Source: JANJUB01 sp031386985 (lineage in GTDB: Bacteria > Armatimonadota > Fimbriimonadia > Fimbriimonadales > Fimbriimonadaceae). From it: a stretch of 64,000 nucleotides of DNA. The stretch spans positions 1-64,000 of the forward strand of contig JANNCV010000026.1 in assembly GCA_031386985.1 (NCBI GenBank), read 5' to 3'. A program made the position numbers and the translations under genes. Below the pieces are notes generated by a model that was not told the origin of the DNA, searched no databases, and was given only the letters and a program-made list of their open reading frames with translations. Shown in pieces: positions 7,938-16,538 of this stretch. How positions within the stretch are numbered: the stretch's first letter is position 1; the number at the start of each line of letters is the position of its first letter.

Positions 7938-8570
7938 TCACCCAACCACTCCCTCTTCGATGCGAAGCACCCGATTTGCGGCGGTGATCATGCTTTCATC
8001 GTGGGTAACCATCACCAACGCGCCCTTTCGATGTTTGTTTAAAAGCTCCACCACCTGGAGCCCGGTGGCGTGATCAAGCGAGGCCGTCGGCTCATCGGCA
8101 AAAATCACTTTCGGATTGCTAATCAGCGCTCGTGCGATGCAAACTCGTTGGCGCTGGCCGCCGCTGAGCTCGTGCGGAAACCGGTGCCCCAGATCGCCAA
8201 TTCCCAAGGTATCGAGCAGGTCATTTGCCGCCGAAACACGTTCGGTTCGATGTAACACGATGTTTTCGAGGGCGTTCAGATAGCCGAGCAGGAAGGATTG
8301 TTGAAACAAGAACCCAAACTCGTTTAGCCGCAAGTGAGATCGTTGGGCGTCCGTCATCTTCGCCAAGTCGTCGTTTTGAAACAAAATTTGGCCGTGGGTG
8401 GGTTGCTTTAGGCCACTCAAGAGATACAGGAGTGAGGACTTGCCTGATCCGGAGGGTCCTAAGACAGCGACAAACTCATGCTCGCTGATCGTGGTCGTAA
8501 TATCTCGGCAAGCGAACACTTCCTTGCCGTGATCGGAGTAGACCAAGCCGGCATTCTTTGCCTCAATCAC
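7938..8570 (-). CDS. ABC transporter ATPase, LolD/MacB type
   Basis: This is a ~210-residue ATP-binding subunit of the LolD/MacB/FtsE group. It shows Walker A GPSGSGKSS (residues 38-46 from the GTG start at 8570), signature LSGGQRQR, Walker B VIFADEP and the H-loop THD. A TTG at 8582 could start it 4 codons earlier. Either start overlaps the recX-like stop. Such ATPases drive export or lipoprotein release together with a FtsX-fold permease, but none is encoded next to it. It is the last gene of a five-gene operon. Confidence 0.85.
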   Translation of the reverse strand: MIEAKNAGLVYSDHGKEVFACRDITTTISEHEFVAVLGPSGSGKSSLLYLLSGLKQPTHGQILFQNDDLAKMTDAQRSHLRLNEFGFLFQQSFLLGYLNALENIVLHRTERVSAANDLLDTLGIGDLGHRFPHELSGGQRQRVCIARALISNPKVIFADEPTASLDHATGLQVVELLNKHRKGALVMVTHDESMITAANRVLRIEEGVVG

Positions 8571-8964
8571 GGGATTGCACAACCTCTTCGCAGGTCTCTT
8601 CGCTGAATCCTCGACCTCTCAAAAGGCGGAAAGCCTTCGCCGGATTGTAAGTTTCACCGAACTTGTCGGCTAGGAGCAGTCGAGCTCTTGCGGGTTCGTC
8701 TTTGAAAGCAATATCAACGACGGCGCCCCGCTGTTCTAGCTCGGCGGAGATTCGCTCTGCTCCTTTGGTCTTCGAGCGCTCAAGGTAAGCCTTGGTCACT
8801 TTCTCATCGCTCCAATTCAGCTTTTCTCTTAAGGTTTGCATTACGTCATCAGCGTGGATTTCTAAGCCATTTTTCGATAGGAGGGCCCGGATTTCGGCTT
8901 CAAAAAGGTCTTTGCGTTTCAAGGCTCGAAGGGTGATCTTCAGGGCCTGATCTAACTCTTCCAT
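8563..8964 (-). CDS. recX: RecX-like regulatory protein
   Basis: This is a 133-residue all-helical protein resembling RecX, which modulates RecA filaments. Features are the repeated three-helix plan with RALKRKDLFEAEIRALL, then TKGAERISAELEQRG and a last repeat ending in FRLLRGRGFSEETCEEVV. The ATG at 8964 is preferred; a TTG at 8976 is possible. The family is weakly conserved, so a small-helical-repeat protein of other function cannot be excluded. recA is not adjacent; the gene sits inside an operon of membrane proteins with overlapping ends. Confidence 0.65.
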   Translation of the reverse strand: MEELDQALKITLRALKRKDLFEAEIRALLSKNGLEIHADDVMQTLREKLNWSDEKVTKAYLERSKTKGAERISAELEQRGAVVDIAFKDEPARARLLLADKFGETYNPAKAFRLLRGRGFSEETCEEVVQSRD

Positions 8965-9830
8965 GCGGCGATGCAATCCTCAATCGTCTTTGATGGGGGC
9001 GGGATGAGTTCAAAGCAGGGAATCCCCTCCCATTTGCCCCGATCCAAACCACCGGGAGCGAACAGGAGAGGTAACTTCGGGTTTCCGACCTTGTCGCCTA
9101 ACTGATAGAGCTGCCCAAGCAAGGCCTTCTGGCAAGCCGAGATAAGGAACGAGCGAACGGGCACAACTGCTCCATCGCTCACCTGATAGCACTCGATTTC
9201 AGCGAGGCCGAACTTCATCATGCCCAGTGTGTAGACATGATTCCCTTCCGGGTTTGGCTCGGCCAAGACTTGCACCACATCGCGCGCGTCAATTTTAGGG
9301 TCGGCTTGGGGCGAATGAAAAACTTGATGGGGAAGGAGATAGGTGCGCGTAATCGGATCGGCCACGACCCCTCCCGTTAGATCCGCGAGCCGCGCGCAGA
9401 TTTCCAGCATAAACCGCACGGAGCTATACACCATTGGATCGTGGCTCTCAAAAGTTAGTTGCATCAGGGTCCAGGTCGCGCTGATTCGAGCAAGTAAATC
9501 GGGGTCGCGCCCGATTGCTAGCTTGGATCTCAGGAATGGTCCGGGTTCAAAACCGGCCTCTTCCTTGCTCAAAACCAACATCCGCATGAGCGTTTTCCGG
9601 TCCATCGTGCTTACCGCATAGGCTCCACGCATTAAGGGCTGACCAAGAACTTCCGGGCTAGAACCGCCCTGGAGGGGAACGCAAAAGCCTTGAATTGCCC
9701 CGTTGCTAGGCTTGGGGCTCGCAATTTGAACGGGGGAAGGCAAGCTCGCTTGGGCCGCGAGCACCGTGATATAGGTGTTTCGCGTGATTCCAAAACCGGG
9801 GGTTTTGTGGCTAAATTTCGGGAGCCGCAT
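8952..9830 (-). CDS. Uncharacterised protein
   Basis: This is a 292-residue soluble protein that I do not recognise. The ATG at 9830 overlaps the HTTM stop by 20 bases; a longer in-frame extension to 9926 would lie inside the HTTM gene and is unlikely. It starts MRLPKFSHKTPGFGITRNTYITVLAAQ and contains a segment on locality and dates of use (LTGGVVADPITRTYLLP). No signal peptide or membrane segment is evident. It lies between the HTTM and recX-like genes. Confidence 0.6.
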   Translation of the reverse strand: MRLPKFSHKTPGFGITRNTYITVLAAQASLPSPVQIASPKPSNGAIQGFCVPLQGGSSPEVLGQPLMRGAYAVSTMDRKTLMRMLVLSKEEAGFEPGPFLRSKLAIGRDPDLLARISATWTLMQLTFESHDPMVYSSVRFMLEICARLADLTGGVVADPITRTYLLPHQVFHSPQADPKIDARDVVQVLAEPNPEGNHVYTLGMMKFGLAEIECYQVSDGAVVPVRSFLISACQKALLGQLYQLGDKVGNPKLPLLFAPGGLDRGKWEGIPCFELIPPPSKTIEDCIAAWKS

Positions 9831-10797
9831 CGCTGGAGAGCGTACCCTTCTTAAGCCAGCGTTTCCTGAAACGTATGATCCAATCGGCAACTTCGTCGCC
9901 GTAGTAGAACGCAACATAGCCGCCAACTATGGTGGTGGCAAAGAACGGAATGTTGAAGCTGTATTCGATGTAGGAGTGAAGGGCTACGCCGCTCAGCAGA
10001 ACCCACTTTCGCCATGGCCGATAAAAAACGAGAGTTCCAAGAGCGACCTCGACCAAGAGCGTTCCGTAAGTTGTTATACCGACGAACGGCTGGTTGTTCA
10101 AGAACGCTGGCGCTGGGAACCGATCAAATTCGTGCAACTGCGACGAATACCAAGTCGCCGTGCCATCCACCCACGTCGAGCCTGTCCATTTCCACCACGC
10201 GGTCATAAGGTAGCAAATCGCGATTTGAAACTGGATCATACGTTGCGGCCAGATTGATACTAACCGCTGAGCAACGCCTTTTCGTGCCTCAATCCAACGA
10301 TCCAGCGAGTAGGCGGCCGAACTCTGACCCAGTGCGAGGTAGATGATGAAGAGACGAAGAAGGGTATCGCCAGCATGAATGATGACGGGCGTTCGCAAAT
10401 GCAAGGAAGTGAGTCCGATTGCGAGCAAAATGCCTGTAACACGGCTTCGCCAACCAAGCATGAACAAAATGGCGCACCCGATCGTGACCACATAGATAAA
10501 GGTAATCCAAGCGTCAGAGGAACCAGCCGGGATCAGCGTAAATCGGGGTAACGAAAAGGGCAGTGTGATTTCGTGACTGGTGCCGGGATAAAGCTTATTG
10601 GCGGGATAAGTTAACCAACGCGTCATCCCTTCTTGCGTAAAAAAGCTCTTTTCGCCAAAGAAGTTTTTGAAGTCCAAGCTCAAAAGGAGCAGATTTACGG
10701 TCGCATAAAACCCGCACATGGCTCGCAGAAGGCCAATCGCTTCGGGCCGAGTTTGCCCGAAAAACCAGTTATCGGCATAGCTCAACGTCTGTTTCAT
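9811..10797 (-). CDS. HTTM domain membrane protein
   Basis: This is a 328-residue polytopic membrane protein of the HTTM group, named for likeness to the membrane part of vitamin K-dependent gamma-carboxylase. The N-terminal SYADNWFFGQTRPEAIGLLR segment and the helix with HLRTPVIIHAGDTLLRLFIIYL are typical. About eight hydrophobic segments are visible. The substrate is unknown for bacterial members. The start overlaps the stop of the upstream gene by 4 bases, a pairing seen with HTTM genes and their small partner protein. Confidence 0.8.
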   Translation of the reverse strand: MKQTLSYADNWFFGQTRPEAIGLLRAMCGFYATVNLLLLSLDFKNFFGEKSFFTQEGMTRWLTYPANKLYPGTSHEITLPFSLPRFTLIPAGSSDAWITFIYVVTIGCAILFMLGWRSRVTGILLAIGLTSLHLRTPVIIHAGDTLLRLFIIYLALGQSSAAYSLDRWIEARKGVAQRLVSIWPQRMIQFQIAICYLMTAWWKWTGSTWVDGTATWYSSQLHEFDRFPAPAFLNNQPFVGITTYGTLLVEVALGTLVFYRPWRKWVLLSGVALHSYIEYSFNIPFFATTIVGGYVAFYYGDEVADWIIRFRKRWLKKGTLSSDAAPEI

Positions 10798-11423
10798 AAG
10801 CGATTCACATCAACCTCATACTCGAAAAGTAGGTCGTTAGAATACGGTCCGTCATTCACGGGACTCTTGTCTCGATTACCCTTAATGAATTCTTGAAACG
10901 TTACCGTTGGCGGCGTGATCTTCAGATGCCGCCAAAGCCGAACAAGTTGTGGCGGATTCTTGGGGTCGGGGTTATTCTGGTTAGCAATCCACTGGCAGAG
11001 ATCGGGCCAGAAATATCCGTATTGCTCTAAGTTCGCGCGCTCAAAGTATTTGCGGTAGCGCTCCTTGGCGAATTTTTGAAAGAGCCCCATCTCCTTGATG
11101 CGTGGATACTGCCAGGTTTTCACCGTGCCATCTGCGTATTGGATTTCGGCGTCACCCCAAACATCCCTATTGGAAGGATTAGGCGCAAACATATCCCACG
11201 ATTGCCACACTCCGAAGCTATACATATACTGGCGAACCGGTCCGGGATTAAGCCAGTCCTCATTGAATTTCAGGAGAATATCGCTCCCTCGAGGAGCGAG
11301 GATGCCGCTGGATACCGCTGGTGGAGGCTGAGGCATCGTGAATACCACGACCGCAAAAACGTGAACAAAGAAGAAAGCCTTGAGGAACCCTCGTAGCCAC
11401 TTTGGTCTCTCCGGTTGCTCCAT
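10794..11423 (-). CDS. HTTM-associated membrane-anchored protein
   Basis: This is a 209-residue protein with one N-terminal membrane segment (FLKAFFFVHVFAVVVFTM) and a hydrophilic external domain containing SWDMFAPNPSNRDVWGDAEIQYADG. The WxMFAPxP-type motif is common in proteins encoded beside HTTM genes. It is the first gene of the five-gene minus-strand operon and overlaps the HTTM start. A shared role in a membrane oxidation or carboxylation reaction is speculation. Confidence 0.65.
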   Translation of the reverse strand: MEQPERPKWLRGFLKAFFFVHVFAVVVFTMPQPPPAVSSGILAPRGSDILLKFNEDWLNPGPVRQYMYSFGVWQSWDMFAPNPSNRDVWGDAEIQYADGTVKTWQYPRIKEMGLFQKFAKERYRKYFERANLEQYGYFWPDLCQWIANQNNPDPKNPPQLVRLWRHLKITPPTVTFQEFIKGNRDKSPVNDGPYSNDLLFEYEVDVNRL

Positions 11424-11471
11424 ATCTCAGTTGTACCTTACGCTTCGTGGGAATCCTATCCGCGTTCGGCG

Positions 11472-11477
11472 TACAAT
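11472..11477 (+). promoter_or_regulatory. -10 element candidate for ispH
   Basis: TACAAT lies only 6 bases before the TTG start of ispH, so transcription would begin at about the start codon and give a leaderless message. No clear -35 hexamer is seen at the right spacing, and no Shine-Dalgarno sequence precedes the TTG. Confidence 0.35.
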
Positions 11478-11483
11478 TAAGCG

Positions 11484-12422
11484 TTGGAAAAAATTCTTCT
11501 CGCCGCGCCTCGCGGTTTCTGTGCTGGCGTTGCTTACGCTATTGAAGTTGTGGACCTTGCCCTCAAAATCCATGGCGCTCCCATTTACGTTCGCCATGCG
11601 ATTGTACACAACGAATATGTTGTTCGTAGTTTCGAGCAGCGTGGAGTGAAGTTTGTCGAGGATATTGCCGAAATCCCCGCCGAATCAGTCGTTGTATTCT
11701 CTGCTCACGGGGTTTCACCCGAAGTTCGCCGGCAATCGGCAGCCCGAGGGCTAACGATTATTGATGCCACTTGCCCGCTCGTGACGAAGGTTCACAACGA
11801 AGCTAAACACTACGCTAAGAAAGATTTCTTTATGATCTACATCGGTCACGAGGGCCACGTCGAGGCCGAGGGCACGATGGGACAAGCCCCCGAAAGAATG
11901 GTCTTGGTGGAGTCTCCAGAAGACGTCGAACGCTTGGAGCTTCCCCATTACGAGAGGTTGGCGGTTTTGACTCAAACGACCCTCAGTGTTGACGAAGTTC
12001 AGCGAACCATGCGTGCGTTGAAGGCAAAATATCCCCACATTCAAGCCCCCGCAAAGGAAGATATTTGCTATGCGACCACGAACCGGCAGGCTGCCGTTCG
12101 GGCGCTAGCCGCGGAGTGTGACCTGGTTCTGGTTGTCGGCTCAACTACTTCTTCAAATTCAAATCGCTTGCGCGAAGTTGCGGAGGCGCTGGGCGTGGAG
12201 GCCCATCTGCTGATGTCTCCCGAAGATGTGCAAGCTTCGTGGCGTGATCGCCGGGTGATCGGAATAACAAGCGGTGCCTCAACGCCCGAGCACTTGCTTG
12301 AATCTATCGTAGGCAAACTCCTAGAAACTGATCCGAATGTGCCCGTTGAGATTCTTGAAACAATCAAGGAAGAAGTTAACTTCAAACCTTCGCGCGAACT
12401 GATTCAACTCGCAATGGTTTAA
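11484..12422 (+). CDS. ispH: 4-hydroxy-3-methylbut-2-enyl diphosphate reductase
   Basis: The product is the last enzyme of the MEP isoprenoid pathway, converting HMBPP to IPP and DMAPP with a [4Fe-4S] cluster. The protein has 312 residues, a normal length. Cluster ligands are Cys13 (APRGFC), the cysteine of DATCPLV near residue 97 and that of DICYATT near 193; GHEGHVEAEGTMGQ and SSNSNRL are family motifs. The start is TTG without a ribosome site; a -10-like TACAAT sits just upstream. It is divergent from the HTTM operon and converges with glpX. Confidence 0.95.
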   Translation: MEKILLAAPRGFCAGVAYAIEVVDLALKIHGAPIYVRHAIVHNEYVVRSFEQRGVKFVEDIAEIPAESVVVFSAHGVSPEVRRQSAARGLTIIDATCPLVTKVHNEAKHYAKKDFFMIYIGHEGHVEAEGTMGQAPERMVLVESPEDVERLELPHYERLAVLTQTTLSVDEVQRTMRALKAKYPHIQAPAKEDICYATTNRQAAVRALAAECDLVLVVGSTTSSNSNRLREVAEALGVEAHLLMSPEDVQASWRDRRVIGITSGASTPEHLLESIVGKLLETDPNVPVEILETIKEEVNFKPSRELIQLAMV

Positions 12423-12426
12423 GGGC

Positions 12427-13371
12427 TTACAAATCGCGATGCAGGGTTCGAATCACACGAATCGTTGCGGAGCTTGACTCCATCACGATGGATTCGGTGA
12501 TTGCACCCGCCCGAGTATAAACAACGCCCTTAGAAAGATCGCCGTTGGTGATTCCAGTGGAAGCCATCATGACATTGCCGCTCGCAAGGTCGGCCGCCTC
12601 GAAAACTCGCTCTATGTTGCCGCCCACCATCTTTTCGGCTCGTTCGCGCTGGCCCTCGAGCGGGAATTTTAGCCGCGCTTGCATGCCACCGCCCCAACAG
12701 CGAACCGCCGCCGCCGTGATGACTCCCTCCGGCGCGCCGCCGATTCCCATGAGGCCGTCGAGTCCCGAAGTCGGGTCAAGGGCGGCCAGGGCAAGCGTAA
12801 CGTCGCCGTCCGAAACCAAATGCACGCGGCAACCGACTTCTCTGAGCTCATTAATAAGAGCCTCATGTCGGGGGCGATCAAGAACCCCAATTATCATTTC
12901 ATCTAAATCTTTGCCCAGCGCCTTTGCCATGAGCCTTACATTCACTCGCGGCGGCACCGTGATGTCAATAACGTCCTTGCATTCGGCTCCAACCACAAGC
13001 TTCTCCATGTAGCAATCCGGCGCGTGCATGAGGTGGCCTTCGCCATCAAGGGCCGCGGCGAGCACACTAATTGCGTTCGGCAGACCGTTCGCGCAGAGAT
13101 TTGTTCCTTCGAGCGGATCCACGGCGATCTGAACTCCGGGGCCTTTCCCCGATCCCACTTTTTCGCCGATATACAGCATCGGTGCTTCATCACGCTCGCC
13201 CTCACCGATCACGATCGTGCCCGATATGTCCATCGAGTTCATGCATTCGCGCATGGCGACAACGGCGGCTTGATCAGCGGCATCCCGATCTCCCTTTCCA
13301 ACCCAGCGCGCGCTGCCAAGAGCGGCGGCTTCAGTTACACGAAGAAAATCGAGATAATGGCTTTTTTGCAT
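12427..13371 (-). CDS. glpX: Fructose-1,6-bisphosphatase class II
   Basis: This is a 314-residue GlpX-type phosphatase of gluconeogenesis; some members also hydrolyse sedoheptulose-1,7-bisphosphate. Metal- and substrate-binding segments are visible: GEGERDEAPML near residue 56, DPLEGTN near 84 and GIGGAPEGVITAAA near 185. The length is typical. It follows the 246-residue membrane-protein gene by 36 bases on the same strand and may be read from the corA operon. Confidence 0.95.
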   Translation of the reverse strand: MQKSHYLDFLRVTEAAALGSARWVGKGDRDAADQAAVVAMRECMNSMDISGTIVIGEGERDEAPMLYIGEKVGSGKGPGVQIAVDPLEGTNLCANGLPNAISVLAAALDGEGHLMHAPDCYMEKLVVGAECKDVIDITVPPRVNVRLMAKALGKDLDEMIIGVLDRPRHEALINELREVGCRVHLVSDGDVTLALAALDPTSGLDGLMGIGGAPEGVITAAAVRCWGGGMQARLKFPLEGQRERAEKMVGGNIERVFEAADLASGNVMMASTGITNGDLSKGVVYTRAGAITESIVMESSSATIRVIRTLHRDL

Positions 13372-13407
13372 AGTGAACGACCCCGTTGTCGGTTCCTAGA
13401 GTTTACT

Positions 13408-14148
13408 TCAGCCTTGATGAATTTCCTGTTGGTGAGCCTCGGTTTCGACCGCCACGGCTCGTTCGAGGTTCTCGCGAACCGAAGTTCCGTTCTCAAGGAT
13501 CGCCTTTTCCAGCTTATCGGCGGTCTCTGCGGTGGCGGCATTCGCTCTTTTCGTCACGCCCTTATAGGTCAAAACCGCACAACAAACGCACATCATAGCC
13601 ATGATGGCACCAAAGATTGGAAAGAGCACGGCCCCAAGAATTGGGCTGAAGACGAGCGGAACGAGCCACAAAGTGGTCATTGCGATGGCTATGGAGTTAT
13701 CAGCATTTACGTTGAGTCGAGTCCGACCTTCTCTTGACGTAACCTTGATATAGGGGTTGGCCCAACCCGCCGCCACCTGTCCCTGTAGTGTCCGACCAAT
13801 CTGCGACATCCCACCGCTGACCGTGCCCGATTTTGGGTTGGTTGTGAGCGGCAGAGTCTTGACATAATCCGTGATTACATCAAAATTTTCCGGTTCAATT
13901 TCAACGGGGTAAACGCGTTCAATCTCAACTAATCCGCTCTTGGATTTGTTGCTCGCGCCCTTGTTGGAACCCTCGGCGATGGCTTTTTCAAGAAACTTTG
14001 GATCAATGCCCGCCTCCTTTGCTATCCTGACGAGCTCCTCGGAAGTCACCCCCGGAACGTAGCCCTCAGCCGAGCCCTCTTCCTGTAGCTCGGCTGCCCG
14101 GCGCATGATTTGACCGACTTCAGTTTCCGAAAAAAGCTTGCCCGGCAT
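13408..14148 (-). CDS. Uncharacterised membrane protein with N-terminal helical domain
   Basis: This is a 246-residue protein. The ATG at 14146-14148 overlaps the corA stop (TAATG), which fixes the start. An N-terminal helical segment (FSETEVGQIMRRAAELQEEG...GVTSEELVRIAKEAGI) resembles modules found before small membrane domains. Two adjacent membrane helices lie near residues 160-200 (IAIAMTTLWLVPLVFSPILGAV), followed by a C-terminal helix rich in Ala and Glu. The function is unknown; coupling to corA suggests a membrane or ion-related role. Confidence 0.6.
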   Translation of the reverse strand: MPGKLFSETEVGQIMRRAAELQEEGSAEGYVPGVTSEELVRIAKEAGIDPKFLEKAIAEGSNKGASNKSKSGLVEIERVYPVEIEPENFDVITDYVKTLPLTTNPKSGTVSGGMSQIGRTLQGQVAAGWANPYIKVTSREGRTRLNVNADNSIAIAMTTLWLVPLVFSPILGAVLFPIFGAIMAMMCVCCAVLTYKGVTKRANAATAETADKLEKAILENGTSVRENLERAVAVETEAHQQEIHQG

Positions 14149-15116
14149 TAAATCCACCCCTTCTTCCTGAATATCCAAATTTCGATCATGCAACTCACGA
14201 TCATTGCCGCCCATGCCATCCCATAGCCATATTTCCATTGCAGCTCAGGCATGTACTTGAAATTCATCCCATAAACTCCGGCGATGAAGGCTCCCGTCAT
14301 AAGCAGCGTTGCGATGACAGTCATCGAGCGCATTACTTGGTTGAGCATGTTTGATTGGATCGAAAGATGTGCATCCATCACCGCCGAAAGGATGTCTCGC
14401 TCCATATCTACAACTTCAATAATTCGGAGGGTGTGATCGTAGATATCTTGAAAATATGCGAGGCTTTCATGGGAAACGAGCAGCGATTCTCGGCGAAGCA
14501 ACCCGTTGCAGATATCCCGGATCGGCGTCACTCGCCGTCGCATTTCTAAGAGTCGGCGCTTAAGTTGCAGTGAATCCCCAATGCTCACCTTCTTGCCCTC
14601 ATAAATCGCGTCCTCAAGCTGCTCGACCTCGCTGCTAAATGCATCGAGTGCGGGATAGTAACCATCCACGATCAAGTCCATGAGAGAGTGCAGGAGGGAC
14701 GAAACGGAATCCCCGGCTAGGACAGGACGACCCTTGCACTTTTCAAACCAGTTGTCAATTAGGGGGGAGCCCTCGCTTGCCACTGATACGATGCTTTTCT
14801 CCTTCACGAAAAACGCAATCTCGATGTACTTCTCGCCATCACCAGTTGCCGTTACCGAGGGTGCAACGAGAAAGGTGATTCCGTGATCGGTGGAGAGGGC
14901 GGGCCTTTCATGCGGGCTGAGGGCATCCTCAACATGAAGGGGATGAAACCCTAGTTCCCCCTCAAGGAAAGCGGCGGTCTTCGCAACATCAAACGCCACG
15001 ATGTCAATCCAAAGGTTTGTTCTCCCCGCTTTGAACCCTGACACCGCTTCGTCATGAATCACCACGCGAGGGCTCTTCCCAAAAACCATTGCCCTCATTG
15101 AAAATCCGTTGCTCAT
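14148..15116 (-). CDS. corA: CorA-type magnesium/metal ion transporter
   Basis: This is a 322-residue member of the CorA family of pentameric divalent-metal channels. The large cytoplasmic N-terminal domain is followed by the long stalk helix with METLRRR-like positions and two C-terminal membrane helices. The signature YGMNF sits at the end of the first helix near residue 284. The last residues are basic (FRKKGWI), as usual for the gate region. An internal ATG at 15098 is an alternative start. The downstream gene is coupled by TAATG. Confidence 0.9.
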   Translation of the reverse strand: MSNGFSMRAMVFGKSPRVVIHDEAVSGFKAGRTNLWIDIVAFDVAKTAAFLEGELGFHPLHVEDALSPHERPALSTDHGITFLVAPSVTATGDGEKYIEIAFFVKEKSIVSVASEGSPLIDNWFEKCKGRPVLAGDSVSSLLHSLMDLIVDGYYPALDAFSSEVEQLEDAIYEGKKVSIGDSLQLKRRLLEMRRRVTPIRDICNGLLRRESLLVSHESLAYFQDIYDHTLRIIEVVDMERDILSAVMDAHLSIQSNMLNQVMRSMTVIATLLMTGAFIAGVYGMNFKYMPELQWKYGYGMAWAAMIVSCMIEIWIFRKKGWI

Positions 15117-15186
15117 GTTTTCCCCATGCTTTTACCCCGACGCGGCTTTTCTTCACTTTGCTCCGTCTGGAAGGACAGCAGGTGCA

Positions 15187-15498
15187 ATGGCAGAAATCGA
15201 ACAAGGCCTCTGGAAATACAATCTAGCAAAGGTGCTCGTCGTGGACGTAACCGACGATTATCGTCTCCACCAGCCCCCTCTCCCTTCAACCTATTATCCC
15301 GTGCTTCAGGAGCTTTGGCTTCCGCGTCATAAGCTCGATACAAAGATTGCGCACGATGATCTAATCCAGGGTTACTTGTACGACTGGCACGAGAAACCCG
15401 CCGAAGAAAGCGGCGAATGGTATCTCGGCGTAGTGGATTCGGGCGTGTTCAATGAGCCGGGGTTCAAGGCCATGTTCGAGTTTGTACCTACGGGTTAA
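15187..15498 (+). CDS. Uncharacterised small protein
   Basis: This is a 103-residue soluble protein with no recognised motif. The chosen ATG (15187) has an AGGTG-like ribosome site; an upstream frame back to 15109 would overlap the corA start. It is rich in Tyr, Trp and Leu (WLPRHKLDTKIAHDDLIQGYLYDWHEK). It overlaps the convergent redoxin gene by 11 bases. Confidence 0.55.
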   Translation: MAEIEQGLWKYNLAKVLVVDVTDDYRLHQPPLPSTYYPVLQELWLPRHKLDTKIAHDDLIQGYLYDWHEKPAEESGEWYLGVVDSGVFNEPGFKAMFEFVPTG

Positions 15499-16051
15499 TG
15501 AAACATCCTACGGCCTGGGTGATAGGATTTACAATCGGTTTGCCCGCCAAGAATTGATCCAGGGCATCCCTCAAATCCTTCGTCTTCGGCTTGGCGTTCG
15601 TTTTTCCGTGCTCTTCAAAGGTATCGTTGATGCGCCCGAGATACCGAACGAATCCTTTTGGATCAATCAGGATAGCTTGAGGCGTAACACTTGCGCCTGA
15701 AGCCTTTACCACCAGGTGCTTCAAATCAATGAACCCGGGAGCCGATAGCCCAAACTGCCTGATGTGCTTTGTGATTTCTTGGTTCTTACGGGAAACATCG
15801 GGGTAAATCAGAAAGGTTTGAACTGATTTCTTTTCGTATTCCTTTGTGATTCGGGCAATCTCCGGGGCCAGGCGGTTCGCAATCGGACAATCAACCGCCA
15901 CGATGAACAGTAGCGTCGCTTTAGATGAGGGGCTTGGAATCTGAATCGCGTGCCCAGTCGCATCTTTCAGGTTCGGAAATGAGACCGCTTTCGTGGGCAA
16001 CAAACTTGCTTGTTGCCCGCCGAAAAAAGCTCCGATCAATAGGCTGACCAT
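15488..16051 (-). CDS. Exported redoxin (thioredoxin-fold) protein
   Basis: This is a 187-residue protein of the AhpC/TSA-redoxin fold. A short N-terminal hydrophobic segment (MVSLLIGAFFGG) suggests export or a membrane anchor. The motif VDCPIANRLAPEI holds the single conserved cysteine near residue 56, and a C-terminal VGCFI adds a second cysteine that could serve as resolving residue. The downstream segment PQAILIDPKGFVRYLGRIND is typical of the redoxin group found with copper or cytochrome proteins. The substrate is unknown. Confidence 0.75.
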   Translation of the reverse strand: MVSLLIGAFFGGQQASLLPTKAVSFPNLKDATGHAIQIPSPSSKATLLFIVAVDCPIANRLAPEIARITKEYEKKSVQTFLIYPDVSRKNQEITKHIRQFGLSAPGFIDLKHLVVKASGASVTPQAILIDPKGFVRYLGRINDTFEEHGKTNAKPKTKDLRDALDQFLAGKPIVNPITQAVGCFINP

Positions 16052-16151
16052 ACAATCATTATACGACGCCCCCGCAAGGTCACTTGTTTTGCTTCAATTG
16101 ACCTAGACAAACAATGAGCCTGAGCCGAAAATCTAAAGCGTGAGGCTACAC

Positions 16152-16538
16152 ATGCATTCCCGTAGAGGAACGATGATGGTTGAGTTGCTGATCGCATTGG
16201 TTTTCCTTTCGATCACGGCCACCGTTATGATGAAAGGTGTTGCCACGCTTTCAACCTCAAGTGCCGTCGCACGAGATCGAATCACGATCCTCGCTTACAT
16301 GCGAAACCGCATGGAGCTAATCCGAGCGACCGCCCGAACCACCGCCCTAACCCCCGGAACAACAACCACGACCCCGGTCCTTAGGCAGGTTGCAAATCCC
16401 ATCGGCTGCGATGAGACTATCACGCTGGAACCAGGATTTACAAATCTATTCCGAGTGAAAGTTACCGCGGGATGGACCGTTGGAGCAAGGGCGCAAAGCC
16501 TCAAACTTGAAACCCTCATGGTGGCCCCCAATGATTAA
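16152..16538 (+). CDS. Prepilin-like protein, PilV type
   Basis: This is a 128-residue prepilin. The ATG at 16152 is preceded by GTGAGG at a good distance; a GTG at 16140 is possible. The class III signal RRG-TMMVELLIALVFLS carries the cleavage site after Gly and Glu at mature position 5. The body is small and Thr-rich with one Cys (IGCDE). It is the first gene of a three-gene minor-pilin operon (PilV, PilW, PilX order). Confidence 0.75.
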   Translation: MHSRRGTMMVELLIALVFLSITATVMMKGVATLSTSSAVARDRITILAYMRNRMELIRATARTTALTPGTTTTTPVLRQVANPIGCDETITLEPGFTNLFRVKVTAGWTVGARAQSLKLETLMVAPND

